NCBI GenBank assembly: GCA_023935145.1
Contig: CM043700.1
Span: forward strand, 32,039,501-32,103,500
DNA length: 64,000 nucleotides
Source of the DNA: Bretschneidera sinensis
Lineage: Eukaryota; Streptophyta; Magnoliopsida; Brassicales; Akaniaceae
Reading direction: 5' to 3'
Shown here: piece after piece, positions 25,600-37,139 of the stretch
How positions within the stretch are numbered: position 1 is the stretch's first letter
Layout: every line of letters starts with the position of its first letter
The notes under the pieces: model-generated
What the model was told of the DNA's origin: nothing
The model's database searches: none
What the model saw: the letters and a program-made list of their open reading frames with translations, nothing else
Translations under genes and position numbers: made by a program

Positions 25600-26660
25600 T
25601 TAAAGTTATCTGAGCAGTTTAAAGGATAGCACACGACTATCTTTTGAATATTTCATGCCTGAGGAGGGCTACTAGTTTGGTGCTACCTGCTCAAGAAGGA
25701 ATGTAAACTCCGAGGAGGCCTAATAGTTTGGTGCTGCCCCCTTGGAAGGGAGGGTGATAAGTCTGTGGAGCTCAATTGATCTAAGTTCCTCGAAGCGAGG
25801 TTAGTAACGAATCCAGTGATATAGACTTGAATTGAGTGTCTCAAAGCAAGGTATGTAATGAGTCTGAGTGATACGAACATAAGTGTAGCGAGTCTGAGTT
25901 AATCGGACGTAAGTGGAGAGTATCAAGTCTTAGTTAATCGGATGTAAGTAGAGAATAGCGAGTCTGAGCTAATCGGACGTAAGTGGAGAATAACGAGTTC
26001 GAATTATTCGGACGTAAGTGGAGAATGGCGAGTCCAAGTCCATCGGACGTAAGTGGAGAATAGTGAGTCCAAGTTAATCAAACTTAAGTGGAGAATAGCT
26101 AGTTTGAGTCCATCGAACATAAGTGGAGAATAGCGAGTCCGAGTTAATCGGATGTAAGTGGAGAGTATCGAATCCAAGTTAATCAGATGTAAGTGGAGAA
26201 TAGCGAGTTCGAGCTAATCGGACGTAAGTAGAGAATAAAGAGTCTGAGTCCATTGGACGTAAGTGGAGAATAGTGAGTCCGAGTTAATCAGACTTAAGTG
26301 GAGAATAACGAGTTTGAGTTAATTGCACGTAAATAGAGAGTATCGAATTTGAGTTAATCAGATGTAAGTGGAGAATAGCGAGTTCGAGTTAATTGGACGT
26401 AAGTGGAGAATAACGAGTCTGAGTTATTGGAACGTAAGTGGAGAATAGTGAGTCTGAGTCCATCGGACGAAAGTAGAGAATAGTGAGTCCAAGTTAATCA
26501 GACTTAAGTGGAGAATAGCGAGTCCGAGTCCATCGGACGTAAGTGGAGAATAGCGAGTCCGAGCTAATTAGACATAAGCGGAGAATAGCGAGTCCAAGTT
26601 AATCAGACTTAAATGGAGAATAGTGAGTCTGAGTTAATCGAACTTTAATGGAGATAGATC
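25600..26660 (-). repeat. 35-bp tandem array in the 3' region of element 3
   Basis: From about 25870 to 26650 the 35-bp unit GTGGAGAATAGCGAGTCCGA plus GTTAATCGGACGTAA is repeated about 22 times with many substitutions. Less regular repeats occupy 25600-25870. Many units hold the inverted repeat GTCCGA-N5-TCGGAC, for example at 26522-26538. The position next to the PPT matches that of the satellite array in element 1. Confidence 0.9.
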
Positions 26661-26832
26661 CGAGTAGATTGACTTGGATCAAACTACTCGAAGTCAATGG
26701 AGAAATTGGACCGAGGTCGAAGTAGCTTAGGGATATCTTATCGGAGCTGATGGAGAAACTAGACCGATGACAAAGTAGCTCAGGGCTACCTTCTCAGAAA
26801 AAATGGATAAACTGAGCTGAGGGTGAAGTAGC
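26661..26832 (-). repeat. Degenerate repeats flanking the solo LTR
   Basis: Units such as GGAGCTGATGGAGAAACT followed by GAAGTAGCTCAGGGCTACC recur two to three times here and once more directly after the solo LTR (27493-27600). The array was therefore continuous before the solo LTR inserted. Confidence 0.7.
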
Positions 26833-27492
26833 TATAATAAATTCAAGCATTAATTGTGGCAATTACTAAGTGGAGGTAGATGTAATAAATTCAAGCATTA
26901 ATTGTGGCAATTAAGCGGAGGTAGATGTAATAAATTCAAGCATTAATTGTGGTAATTAAGTGGAGGTAGATGTGCTTCACTAAGCATTAATTGTGGCCAA
27001 ATTAATTCAATTATTCTTAGTGCATTTCTCCTACAAATAGGATAACCATAGAGCATACTAAGAGTTAGCAAGTTAGATTGTTAGAGAAAAAACACAAGAT
27101 GTATGCTTAAGGAATGTTGGTTCATATTCTCAATGGTTGTATTGAGAGTATAAGGTATATGTAACCAACCTATATATGGTCCATGTTTAACCCTTTGGCT
27201 ATCCATTGATTGTGGTAACAAGCATATGGAATACGGATGGACGTTCTTGATGGAAGAACATGTATAAATACAGGTTTGGTCCCTAGACTCGGTACTTCTC
27301 ATTTTCTTTCATACACCATCAAATTGAAGAGAGTTCTGAGAGTCTAGAAGAACCAATATCGAGAGAATAACGGATTGTGTAAGTAAAAAGCTTCAATGGC
27401 TGGAGGTATGTTTACGGTCTTTATAATTCCGCATTTAATCTATATGCTATTTAAGTTGTTTAGCATGTTTAGATTATATTTAAATTCTTACA
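26833..27492 (+). mobile_element. Solo LTR of a copia-like element (660 bp)
   Basis: It runs TA...CA (start TATAATAAAT, probably TG mutated to TA; end TTCTTACA) and is flanked by GTAGC at 26828-26832 and 27493-27497. It starts with three copies of a 45-bp repeat (TAATAAATTCAAGCATTAAT and following), and a TATA-like ATAAATA lies near 27265. It interrupts the tandem array of element 3. No internal domain is present, so it is a recombination product. Confidence 0.7.
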
Positions 27493-27589
27493 GTAGCTTG
27501 GGGCTGCCTCCCCGGAGCTGATGGAGAAATTGAACGGAAGGCGAAATAGCTCGGATCTACTTCCTTGGAGCTGATGGAGCAACTGAGCT

Positions 27590-27832
27590 AGAGGCGAAAC
27601 AAAATTGATGGAGAAACGAGGTTGATGTAGAAACGAGGTTGATGGAGAATCGAGGTTGATGGAGAAACAAAGCTGGTGGAGAAACAAAGCTAATGGAGAA
27701 ACGAGGTTGATGGAGAAACAAGGCTGGTGAACAAACGAAGCTGGTGGAGAATGAAGCTAGTGGAGAAATCGAGCTGGTGGAGAAACCGAGTTGATGGAGA
27801 AACGAAGCTGGTGGAGAAACGAAGCTGGATGA
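27590..27832 (-). repeat. 18-bp tandem repeat
   Basis: The unit GAAACGAGGTTGATGGAG or GAAACGAAGCTGGTGGAG is repeated about a dozen times. It belongs to the 3' array of element 3. Open frames here (Ser-Ile-Asn/His-Gln repeats on the minus strand) are artefacts of the period. Confidence 0.85.
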
Positions 27833-27912
27833 ACTGAGGTGTTCGAGTGTTTTGGAATTTGTATCATGTCTTGTGGAGTACTTCTGTTTGTTTGAGTTTG
27901 GGGCGTGTTTGA

Positions 27913-29270
27913 TGATAGGTGCTTAAATATTCATATTTAAGCCCCTTAATTTACATTTGTTAAGCTCTTTGTCTATATGTTTTAGTCTATTTTACTTTAT
28001 TTTTGTGTTTTACACGTTTTTATAGGGTCTTGGAGAAAAAGAAGCATTTTTGGCACTTAAAGGAAGAAATCTGGAAATCCTGGAGCAGCTGCTGGCTAGA
28101 GTGCGATCGAGCGCACTCCTCTGTGCGATCGAGCACAGACTTGCGATCGAGTGCACTCCTCTGTGCGATCGAGCGCAGACTAGCGATCAAGCACACCACG
28201 CACGCGATCGAGCGCACATGTACGGGCGTGAACAGTAAAACGGCAGAACCAGTTTTGGAAATAAAGGAGTTTTATGTTTTAGGAAAGTTTAGGGTTCTGA
28301 GCCTTCTAGGATTATTCACCCCTATAAATACACCTGTAAAACACACACAATGGAGGATCTAATCCTTTCTTTTATCTTTCAATCTTCTTTTAGTTTTAGT
28401 TTAGTTTTAGGTCGGGAGGCCGGAGGTTGGACGAGCCCGAAGGAAGAGATTGTGGAGACGAATTAATGACTCTTCTCCATAATGTTTTCGGGTTTCTTTT
28501 TTCCTTTTTATTTTATTATGTGTAATTAAATTCTTAGTAGGGCTTGGTTGAAGCCCTAATTATGTTTACTTAATAAATTTAATAGTGGCGCCTTTGCGAT
28601 ATTTGTATTGTGTTGCTTAACTTGATTAATACCTGCTTTTATTTAAATTTCTTATATGTATATGTGCATGTGGTATGGACTTGTTAGTTAGATCAATTTG
28701 GATGACCGAGTCCTGGGTCTGACATTAGTAACAAAAGATATCCACACCGGATTTTGGGTTAACCAACATGGGAAATCAGGAGTAGATACTATGCCCTAGG
28801 TCCCGTGTGATTGTTGATTTCCATAGATCCTATGCTCTCTTAAAGAACAACTCAGTATACACCATGTTGAATCCCTTGAGAGAGAAAAGAGTTAGAGTAG
28901 ATACCATGCCTAACTCGTTGCTTAGGGGAATCAATAGCTTAAGGAGTAGATACCATGCCTTTAGGTTGACAAACATTAGGTATTCATGACATGAGTAAAG
29001 CATTGACATACTGTTTTGTTGTGGTAGCATAATTAGTGGTGGATATCAAGTCCCTACGCCTTTATCTTTATTATTTTATCTTTATCAAAATCAACTCTTT
29101 TATTATTTCTATTTCTATTACATTGCGAATATAATTCTAAATCGAAATTCACCAATCCCTGTGGAGATGATCTTGCATTTGCACACTATACTACACTGTT
29201 GACCTTGTACACTTGCAAGTAAAACTATACGGTTATTTACTTATTTATTTAGGTAGATAATCACACAACA
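27913..29270 (+). mobile_element. Solo LTR of 1358 bp
   Basis: Starts TGATAGGTGC and ends CACACAACA, flanked by TTTGA at 27908-27912 and 29271-29275. It has no coding domain. A TATAAATA motif is near 28323. It contains an array of GCGATCGAGCGCA words and several AGTAGATACCATGCC repeats (28780-28960). Lineage is uncertain; LTR length and gene-free content would suit a gypsy element. Confidence 0.7.
28097..28223. repeat. Array of TGCGATCGAGCGCA near-palindromes
   Basis: Five to six copies of (T)GCGATCGAGCGCA at roughly 31-bp or shorter spacing, each with a CGATCG palindromic core. The array is GC-rich inside an otherwise AT-rich LTR, upstream of its TATA box. Confidence 0.8.
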
Positions 29271-29275
29271 TTTGA

Positions 29276-29799
29276 GGTCTTTTGATGAAAAAGTAACTGC
29301 CTTTATGGATTTGAAGTTTTTTTTTTTTAAAGAAAAACTTGAGAAGTTTGGGGTTACTTTATTAGAAAATGGGTTTTTGAACCAAAGTTGAAATTTTGCT
29401 ATTTGGAATTCAATTCTTAGCTTGGGTAATGTTGATTTTCATTAATAAAACCATTAGAAAATTTTGTTTTTACAGGTTTGAAAATATTCATAGGGATAAA
29501 GAAGAATTTTGATGAAAAAAGAAATTTTCAGGAAGAAATTTTGCTGAAAACAAGGACCCAGTCGACTGGGTCGAAAATTATATCCTTAACAACACATACC
29601 ATTTTCTTTCTAATTTTGTTATTTTTATTCAAATGACAATTATAATATACATGACGAAAATTAGATGTGATAAATGAATTTCTTGATAGAATTTTTATAG
29701 CAAAGTTATGTTTTATAAATATTTGTTTTTTCAAGGGATTATTCACTTTGTTATAATTTTTCTTTTGTTTTTATATCTTTTCTTTATTTTGTACAAATT
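29276..29799. other. Unassigned AT-rich stretch between retroelement pieces
   Basis: No gene is seen. One CCCAGTCGACTGGG word at about 29560 matches the motif of copia A LTRs, suggesting a related remnant. The stretch may include lost parts of copia B. Confidence 0.4.
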
Positions 29800-30129
29800 T
29801 TATTTATTTCTTCTTCAAAAATTCAAACTCATTTTCGTCTTCAAGTTTAACATTTGATATTTTATCATTCTCAAAATCAAGAGTTAGTTTAGATGTTACC
29901 TCATCTTTTTTCATTAAGCACGAATTTGCCATTTTGAGATTGGAATCTTTTTATGTACTTCCATCTTCACTCCAAGTTGCAACCTTCTTCTTTGAGTTTC
30001 TCCTCATATTGCGTTGTATGGAGTGATTATTCTTGGAGTGAAACTTCTCAAGTTTTTTAAACATTGAAGCATATTGATGGACTTCTTTTTCTTTTAATCT
30101 AGTTTCTCCATCTTCTTCTTCATCATCTC
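29800..30129 (-). pseudogene. gag: Distal part of copia B gag
   Basis: The minus strand reads an acidic then basic gag-like stretch (EEDGETRLKEKEVHQYASMF, then KKLEKFHSKNNHS). It would follow directly on the gag piece that stops at 41006 if copia A were removed. An in-frame stop is present. Assignment rests on continuity and composition. Confidence 0.5.
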
Positions 30130-31200
30130 TGTTGACTCGTATTTGATTTTAATAATGACAAAAAAATTGCACTAACAATTTTAACTAAGTGTTTAAGTGG
30201 TAAAAACATTTAGTACAGAAACAAGATGCAAGAATTCAACACGTTTTGACAACAAAAGAATACAGAAGATCTAGAATAGGCACTAAAGTAATTGAATCAC
30301 ATTATAGATCTCTAACATTAAATTATTTAGCTTGATCTATGACTCAATTTACAAAAGGCTTTGACAAAACTTAATTACAAAAATGTTTCAAAGTCAAAAA
30401 ACTATTTTGAAACATAAAAACTGGGTTTAAGGACAACCCAGTCGATTGGGTCTTTATACCAGTCGACTAAGAAAAGGGACAATAAGTTCCCAATAGACTG
30501 GTAATAGGAATTGTTGACTGGTAACTTAACCCAGTTGACTAGTAATTTGAAAATATGACTGTTTGAGACGTGGGACTTGAGCATTTAATGCCCCAAACCT
30601 ACCAAGTTAGTGTTATACGGCCATATAAATTCAAGGTTATAAACTCACTTCAATGAGCATTTAAACAAGGAACATAACACATTCAATTCATCAATATAGC
30701 TCATTAATTCTCAAAAGCTTTGAAAATTTCATTGTAAGTCATTCTTCAAGCTTGTTCTTGAAAGAGAGATATTCTTCATTTGTAAAACCATTCATTGCTA
30801 TCTCTCTACCATTTACTTCACAGTTAATACAATTTATTGTAAAGAGAAAGAGTTGGTGTAACTCTTAGAGTGTTTAGGATTAAACACTTCTTTGTAACTT
30901 CCATGAGGAAGAGATTGTTTCTAAGGTTTGTGCAACACCTATGAAGTTTCTCGACTAACGTTTAGTGGATTACTTCAAGGAGATTCCTTAAAGAGAGTGG
31001 ACATAGGGTCAAAAAGATTCTGATATTGCCGAACCACTACAAACGGAGTTTGCATATTCTCTTCCTAAACTCTTTTATTTTCAAGCATATTATTTAATTG
31101 TGTGCTTTGCATATTTAACTGTTTAAAATTTGCAAGTTAATTAGCAAAAAGTTTTTAAAACCCAATTCACCCTCCTCTTGGGTTTGAACCTCGGTTTACA
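30130..31200 (+). repeat. 5' LTR of copia A (1071 bp)
   Basis: Aligns with 39161-41005 after removing the plastid insert. It contains a shortened GTCGAC motif block (about 30440-30545) lacking roughly 100 bp found in the 3' LTR. Confidence 0.9.
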
Positions 31201-31202
31201 AT

Positions 31203-31214
31203 TGGTATCAGAGC
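31203..31214 (+). other. Primer binding site of copia A
   Basis: TGGTATCAGAGC, complementary to the 3' end of initiator tRNA-Met, follows the 5' LTR after two bases. This is the usual copia primer site. Confidence 0.9.
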
Positions 31215-31237
31215 CTCGTACTCAATTTTAGGCTTAA

Positions 31238-32260
31238 AATCATTGAGTTGATCCGATAGCATCTAATAGCTATACCGAAGGGCATTCTTATGCTAGGCCT
31301 TATTTGTTCAATGGCTCTAACTATAACTACTAGAAAAATAGAATGAAAATCATCGTCGAATGACAAGATTACAATATATGGAGAGTCATTGAAGAAGGAC
31401 CTAGAATTCCTACTAAGGAAATAATCATTGGAGATATCACTCATACAATGCCTAAACTCAAAACAGACTTTAATGAAGAGGATTGTAGAATGATGCCTCT
31501 AAATAGTAGAGCAACTAGCATGTTACATTGTGCTCTAGATATCGTTGAATACAATAAAATTTTTGCATGTATTTTAGCTAAAGAAATTTAGGATAAATTA
31601 CAAGTTACATATGAAGGCACTAGCGAAGTGAAAAAATCAAAAATTTATATGCTACTTTCCGAATATGAATCTTTCAAAATGTCTCCCAATGAAATTATTT
31701 CTCAAATGCACTTACTTTTTACTACCATTGTTAACAGTTTAAAGCTTCTTCAACAAACTTGATGTCGAAACACTCTTTGGATCACTATTGACATATGAGA
31801 TGGAAGAAATGAATCCCGTTATCAATGATGATGAGAAGAAGAAAAAGTTGATTGCTCTTAAGGCTTTTACAAGCAACAAAAAGGAAGAAAAAGAAGAAGA
31901 GAATGAGAGCAGCAAAAAAGATGGTGAGATGACATTAATCACCAAAAGATTTCACAAGTTTTTGAAAAAGAGCAAGAAACCTTACACAAAGGATTCCACT
32001 CTAAAAAGGGAACCTCTTGTATGTTTAGGTTGCAAGAAGCCTGGTCACATCAAGGCCGATTGCCCAACAACAAGCAAACTATATAAGAGTTTCAAGAAGA
32101 AAGCCATGATTACAACCACATAGAGTGATGAAAAAGAAGAAGAAACTTCGGACAATGAAGTTGGATACAAGGAGATTACCAACCTATACTTGATGATAAT
32201 CGACGATGAAAATGAGGTATCAATTTCTTCCCCTTCTAATAATAATAACATTGTTAGTAG
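31238..32260 (+). pseudogene. gag: Copia A gag
   Basis: Reads FNGSNYNY...NRMKIIVE, the start of copia gag, with in-frame stops. It continues through a region ending FTTIVNSLK, then a frameshift, then a Lys/Glu-rich part and a zinc knuckle CLGCKKPGHIKADC (C-X2-C-X4-H-X4-C, about 32020-32065). The longest clean piece is 31788-32123. Confidence 0.85.
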
Positions 32261-32291
32261 TAGTGAATAATTAATTAAAGTAATAAATGAG

Positions 32292-32591
32292 ATGCATGAA
32301 GAATTGAAGAAATTCGATTATAGAAATGTGGCCCTCAAGAAGGAAGTCTCATCTCTTTCTAAAGAGATGGAAGGCTTAAAGGAAGAAAAAGAAAAATTAT
32401 CTTCCATGTTTTATAACTCATCACAAGATTTTCTAAAAAATAAAAATGATATTTTGACGAAGAAAAGAACAGAACTGAATAGCACTATATCTAGACTTAT
32501 GCTTGGAAAAGAAAAGCTAGATGAAATGCTATCTTGCCAAAGGTTAAATGGAGGAAAATCCGGCTTTGGTTATTCTCCATTAGGCAAGTAA
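32292..32591 (+). pseudogene. Copia A coiled-coil segment
   Basis: A 99-residue open stretch rich in Lys, Glu and Leu (KKEVSSLSKEMEGLKEEKEK) predicted by eye to be a coiled coil. It lies between the gag zinc knuckle and protease, where SIRE-type gags carry such a segment. Confidence 0.6.
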
Positions 32592-32606
32592 AAGTCAAAA
32601 GAGACT

Positions 32607-33215
32607 TTGTTCATGAAAGCAACATGTGTGAATGAAGCCTCCATCTCCAAGGCCACTAGCAAGATTAAAAGCACTCATTCAATATATGCTAGTAGGTCTA
32701 AGAATATAAATTTAAATCCTAATGCATATACTAGAGATAAACATCCTAGAAATATATATGCATATATGTATGCTCACTCAAGAAATGCAAATACTAGGAA
32801 TAATCATTCAAGGAATGTACATACTGGAAATTCACATCCTAGGAATTATCATCATGTATATCCTAGAGATAATATGTATGTTCATAACTTACATACTACA
32901 AGTGCACATCCTAGAAATTACCATCATACATTTCCTAGAGATAACATGCATGTTCATAACTTTTATAATAGAAACATGTATTCTAGGAATGCTTATCCAA
33001 GGAACTATAGACATGCATATTTAAGAAATCCTAGAAACATCAATAACTATTATTCTAGGATCATGGATCATCAACATATCTACAATTATAGAGCACCTTA
33101 TAATATTAAGAAAGTATGGGTCCCTAAAGGAATCGTATTTTCTAGGACTAACCTCAAAGGACCCAAGAAATTTGGGGTACCTAAAAGTGCAATTGTAGAT
33201 CCTTGTGTAATATAG
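32607..33215 (+). pseudogene. Asn/His/Arg/Tyr-rich repeat segment between gag and protease
   Basis: A 202-codon open frame. Its middle (about 32720-33080) is built from degenerate repeats of the type HPRNYHH-x-YPRDNMYVHN and NTRNNHSRN, and its end is KKVWVPKG, the usual sequence before the copia protease. The DNA itself is repetitive (CCTAGAAATTA and CCTAGGAATTA words). No domain is known to me for the repeat. Confidence 0.6.
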
Positions 33216-33239
33216 ATATGTCCCCACACCAAGGAAAAA

Positions 33240-36200
33240 GTTAACTATTGGTACCTTGATAATGGATGCTCAAAGCACATGACCGGTGATCAAAGTGTAT
33301 TCAAAGAGCTAACTCTAAGGGATAGCGAACATGTCACCATTGTAGACAGTACAAAGATAAAAATCATTGGGCATGGTAAAGTTGGTAATGATTTTTCAGC
33401 CATTGATCATGTTTTATATGTGTAAGGCCTTATGGCTAATTTACTTAGTATTAATCAACTATGTGACAAAGGAAACAAAGTCATATTTGAAACCTCTCAT
33501 TGTCTAGTTATAGACATCAAAAGTAACAAGATCAAGTTTGTTGGCCATGACACGAAAATGTCTATATAGTTGATTTAAAATCTTTGCATTCGGAAAATGA
33601 AAAATATTTTCCCGCTTTTAGTGAAAACCCATTGCTATGGCATAGAAAACTTGGCCATGTGAACATGGATTTACTTAACATCATCTCACGGAAGGATTTA
33701 GTTGTTGGATTTCCAAAAATCAAATTTGAAAAAGACAAGGTTTGTGATGCTTGTCAAATAGGAAAACAAACTAGAATTTTGTTTAAATAAAAAAATATGT
33801 AATCTCAACCTCTAGACCATTGGAACTTTTGCATATGGACTTGTTTGGTCCAATAAGAACCATTAGTCTAGGTGGCCATTAATATCCTCTTGTTATTGTT
33901 GATGATTATTCAAGATATACCTTTGTTATTTTTATTGCTTACAAAGATGAAGAATATAAAGGATTTGTGAACTTTTGCAAGAAGGTTCGAAATGAAAAAG
34001 GTATTTCTATTTCAAGTATTAGAAATAATCATGGAAAAGAATTTGAAAACTAAAGCTTTTCAAAATTTTGTGATAAATTGATCAAAATTTTTCAACACCT
34101 AGAACTCCTCAACAAAACGGAGTTGTTGAGTGGAAAAATTAAGTTGTAGAAGAATTTGCTAGAACAATGCTTTATGAAAATAGTGTGCCAAAATATTTAT
34201 GGGCAGAAGCTATAAACACTTCTTGCTATGTTTTAAATAGAGTATTAATTAGGCCTATGCTTGATAAAACTCCATATAAACTATGGAAAGATAGAAAGCC
34301 TAATATCTCTTATTTTCGTGCTTTTAGTTGCAAGTGCTTTATCCTAAATAACAATAAAACTAATTTAGGTAATTTGACTCAAAAACCGATGAAGGGATAT
34401 TCTTAGGATATTCAACCTCTAGTAAAGCTTATAGAGTCTTTAACAAAAGAACTCTAATGGTTGAAGAATCCATACATGTTGCCTTTGATGAATCTAACCC
34501 AATTAGTAGTAGAATAGTATCTTTTAATGATGATACATATTTTATTCCAAGTATGGAAACATCTACTCCCACTATTGACCCGAAGGAGAGCTAACCTCAA
34601 ACAAGTTAAGAGGTAGATGCTCTCAATCTTGATCAACCATCTACAAGTCAACAAAAGGATGGTCTTTCTAAAGATTGGAGGTATGTGAATTATCATCCAA
34701 TCGATCAAGTGATTGGTGATCCTTCACAAGGGGTAAGAACTCAATCCTCTATAAGAAATATTTGCAATTGTGTAGCTTATTTATCTCAAGTAGGACCTAA
34801 GACTTTTGTAGAAGCTGAAAAAGATGTTGATTGGATAAATGCTATGCAAGAAGAATTAAATCAATTTGAAAGGACTAAAGTATGGAATCTAGTTCCTAGA
34901 CCAAAGAATAACACAATTATAGGAACTAAATAGGTATATAGACATAAAATGAATGAAAATAGAATAGTAACTAGGAACAATGCTAGACTAGTTGTTAAGG
35001 GTTATAATCAAGAAGAAAGAATAGACTTTGATGAGACTTATGCTCCCGTAGCTAGATTAGAAGCCATTCGTATGTTATTGGCCTTTGCATGCTTTAATAA
35101 GTTTAAGTTATTTCAATGGATGTAAAAAGTACCTTTTTAAATGGCTTTATAGAAGAAGATGTGTACATTGAACAACCTTTTGGATTTGAAAATCATAATC
35201 TTCCAAACCATGTCTTTTTAAAGCTCTCTACAGGTTGAACCAAGCTCCAAGAGCATGGTATAAAAGACTAAGTAAGTTTTTGCTTGAAAATGGTTTTACA
35301 AGAGGAAAAATGATTCTCTTCATAAAAACTCATAATAATGACACACTATTACCCCAAATATATGTTGACGATATTATATTTGGTACCTCTAATGAATCTA
35401 TATGTCAAGATTTTTCTAAATGTATGCACGGTGAATTTGAAATGAGCATGATGGCAGAGCTTACCTACTTTCTTAGACTTCAAATCAAACGATTAAAAGA
35501 AGGCATCTTCATCAATCAATCAAAGTACACTAAAGACCTATTAAAGAGGTGTAGGATTGAAAGCTCAAAGTAAATTAGCACTCCTATGAGCACCTCTACA
35601 AAACTTGACCTAGATGAGGAAGGTAAGTGTGTAGATACTAAAATTTATAGAAGCATGATATGAGCTTTACTTTATCTAACTGCAAGTAGACCTGATATAA
35701 TGTTCAATATATATATGTGTGCCGGATTTCAAGCTAATCCTAAGGAATCACATGTAATTGCCGTAAAAAGAATCCTAAGATATTTATAAGGCACTCAAAA
35801 CCTAGGGTTATGGTATTATAGAAAATCAACTTTTGAGCTTATTGGTTACTCGGATGCTGATTTTGTGGGTTATAGGTTAGATAGAAAAAGTACTAGTGGA
35901 ACATGCCAATTTTTAGGTGCAATATTAACCTCTTAGTTCTCTAAAAAATATAATTCAGTTGCACTATCAACCGCCGAAGCAGAACATGTAGCTGCCGGAA
36001 GTTGTTGTGCACAAGTTTTGTGGATGAAACAACAATTAGAAGACTATGGCATAAATTTTAAACATATACCAATTCATTGTGATAACACTAGTGCTATCAA
36101 CTTAACTAAAAATCCTATTCAATATTTGAGAATCAAACACATAGAAATAAAATATCACTTCATAAGAGACCATGCTCAAAATGGTGATATTAAATTAGAA

Positions 36201-36310
36201 TTCATCCCTTAAGAGGACCAAATTGCTTACATTCTTACTAAGCCCTTGAACGAAGATAGCTTTAGCAAGATTAGACTATTAATGGGCTTAACAAATTATG
36301 AAAATATATG
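33240..36310 (+). pseudogene. pol: Copia A pol: protease, integrase, RT, RNase H
   Basis: Protease WYLDNGCSKHMTGD has DNG where the family has DSG or DTG. Next come the integrase zinc finger LLWHRKLGHVNMD...VCDACQIGKQ (about 33620-33780), a broken integrase core to about 34400, RT from GPKTFVEAEKDVDWINAMQEE (34790) through IYVDDIIFGTS (about 35365) and RPDIMF, and RNase H with YSDADFVG, ALSTAEAE and HIEIKYHFIRDH (35850-36200). Stops occur at many places, several explained by CAA-to-TAA or TGG-to-TAG changes, and there are frameshifts. The order integrase before RT defines copia. Confidence 0.92.
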
Positions 36311-36464
36311 TATTTGATTGCATCTACATTTCATCATATGCATATTTGACATTTAGTGAATGAGTATTAACTCCTATTTAATATCTCTCTCACTCAAAAT
36401 GGAATAGATAAATCATTTCTTGCAAAATTCCAAATTGGAGCTCAAAATTTTATGTTTTATGAAA

Positions 36465-36905
36465 GACCTAGTCGACTAGTAGCATCATCCAGTCGACTGG
36501 TATCTCTCTGTCCATTTACTCAGTCGACTAGTTGAGTCAATCTAGTCGACTGGTAACTCACTACCCATTTCACCGGTCGACTAGTACAAGGACCCAGTCG
36601 ACTGGTATTACACGAGAAACATGGAGCCCAAAATTTTGAAATTTTTTTTTATGAACCCAGTCGACTAGTAAGGTCAATACTGTCAATTGATGTCTCACTG
36701 CCCAATTTTTCAGTCGACTGGTACCACAAGACAATATTTGGAGCCAAAATTTTGAAATTTTCCTGGACAACCCAGTCGACTAGTAGGGTTAATCCAGTCG
36801 ACATGTGTCTTACTATCAGTTTACACAGTTGATTTGTACCCCGACCCAATCGACTGATATGTCAAAAAATCTCCAAATTATGAAGGACTTGGTCGACTGG
36901 TACGC
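36465..36905 (+). repeat. GTCGAC palindrome array between RNase H and the extra ORF
   Basis: GTCGAC occurs at 36471, 36492, 36523, 36545, 36576, 36598, 36660, 36713, 36775, 36798 and 36892, mostly within CCAGTCGACTGGT or CTAGTCGACTAGT. Steps of 21-22 and 31 bases alternate (sum about 53), with 53 and 62 in places, so this is a decayed tandem array with two motifs per period. Confidence 0.85.
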
Positions 36906-37139
36906 TAACCAAGTTGACTCGTATCGTGATTCTATATATAGTTGCTTCATTTTTTCTTAGATTTTACGCCATTTATTAAAAACCCTAGCTTTCTCTCTCT
37001 AAAGAATCCTTGTTTTTAGACCGAAATCTCTTGAAACAACTCCATAGAACCCTTAATCCTCGTCCAAATCACATCTATTTCAACTTTTTCATAGTTGAAA
37101 CCTCATCCATTTCCTAAAAACCTCTCTCCACTGAAAATT

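Noticed and set aside
25683..27687. Reverse frames in the 35-bp and 18-bp arrays
   Set aside because: Repeat-derived, low complexity, no domain.
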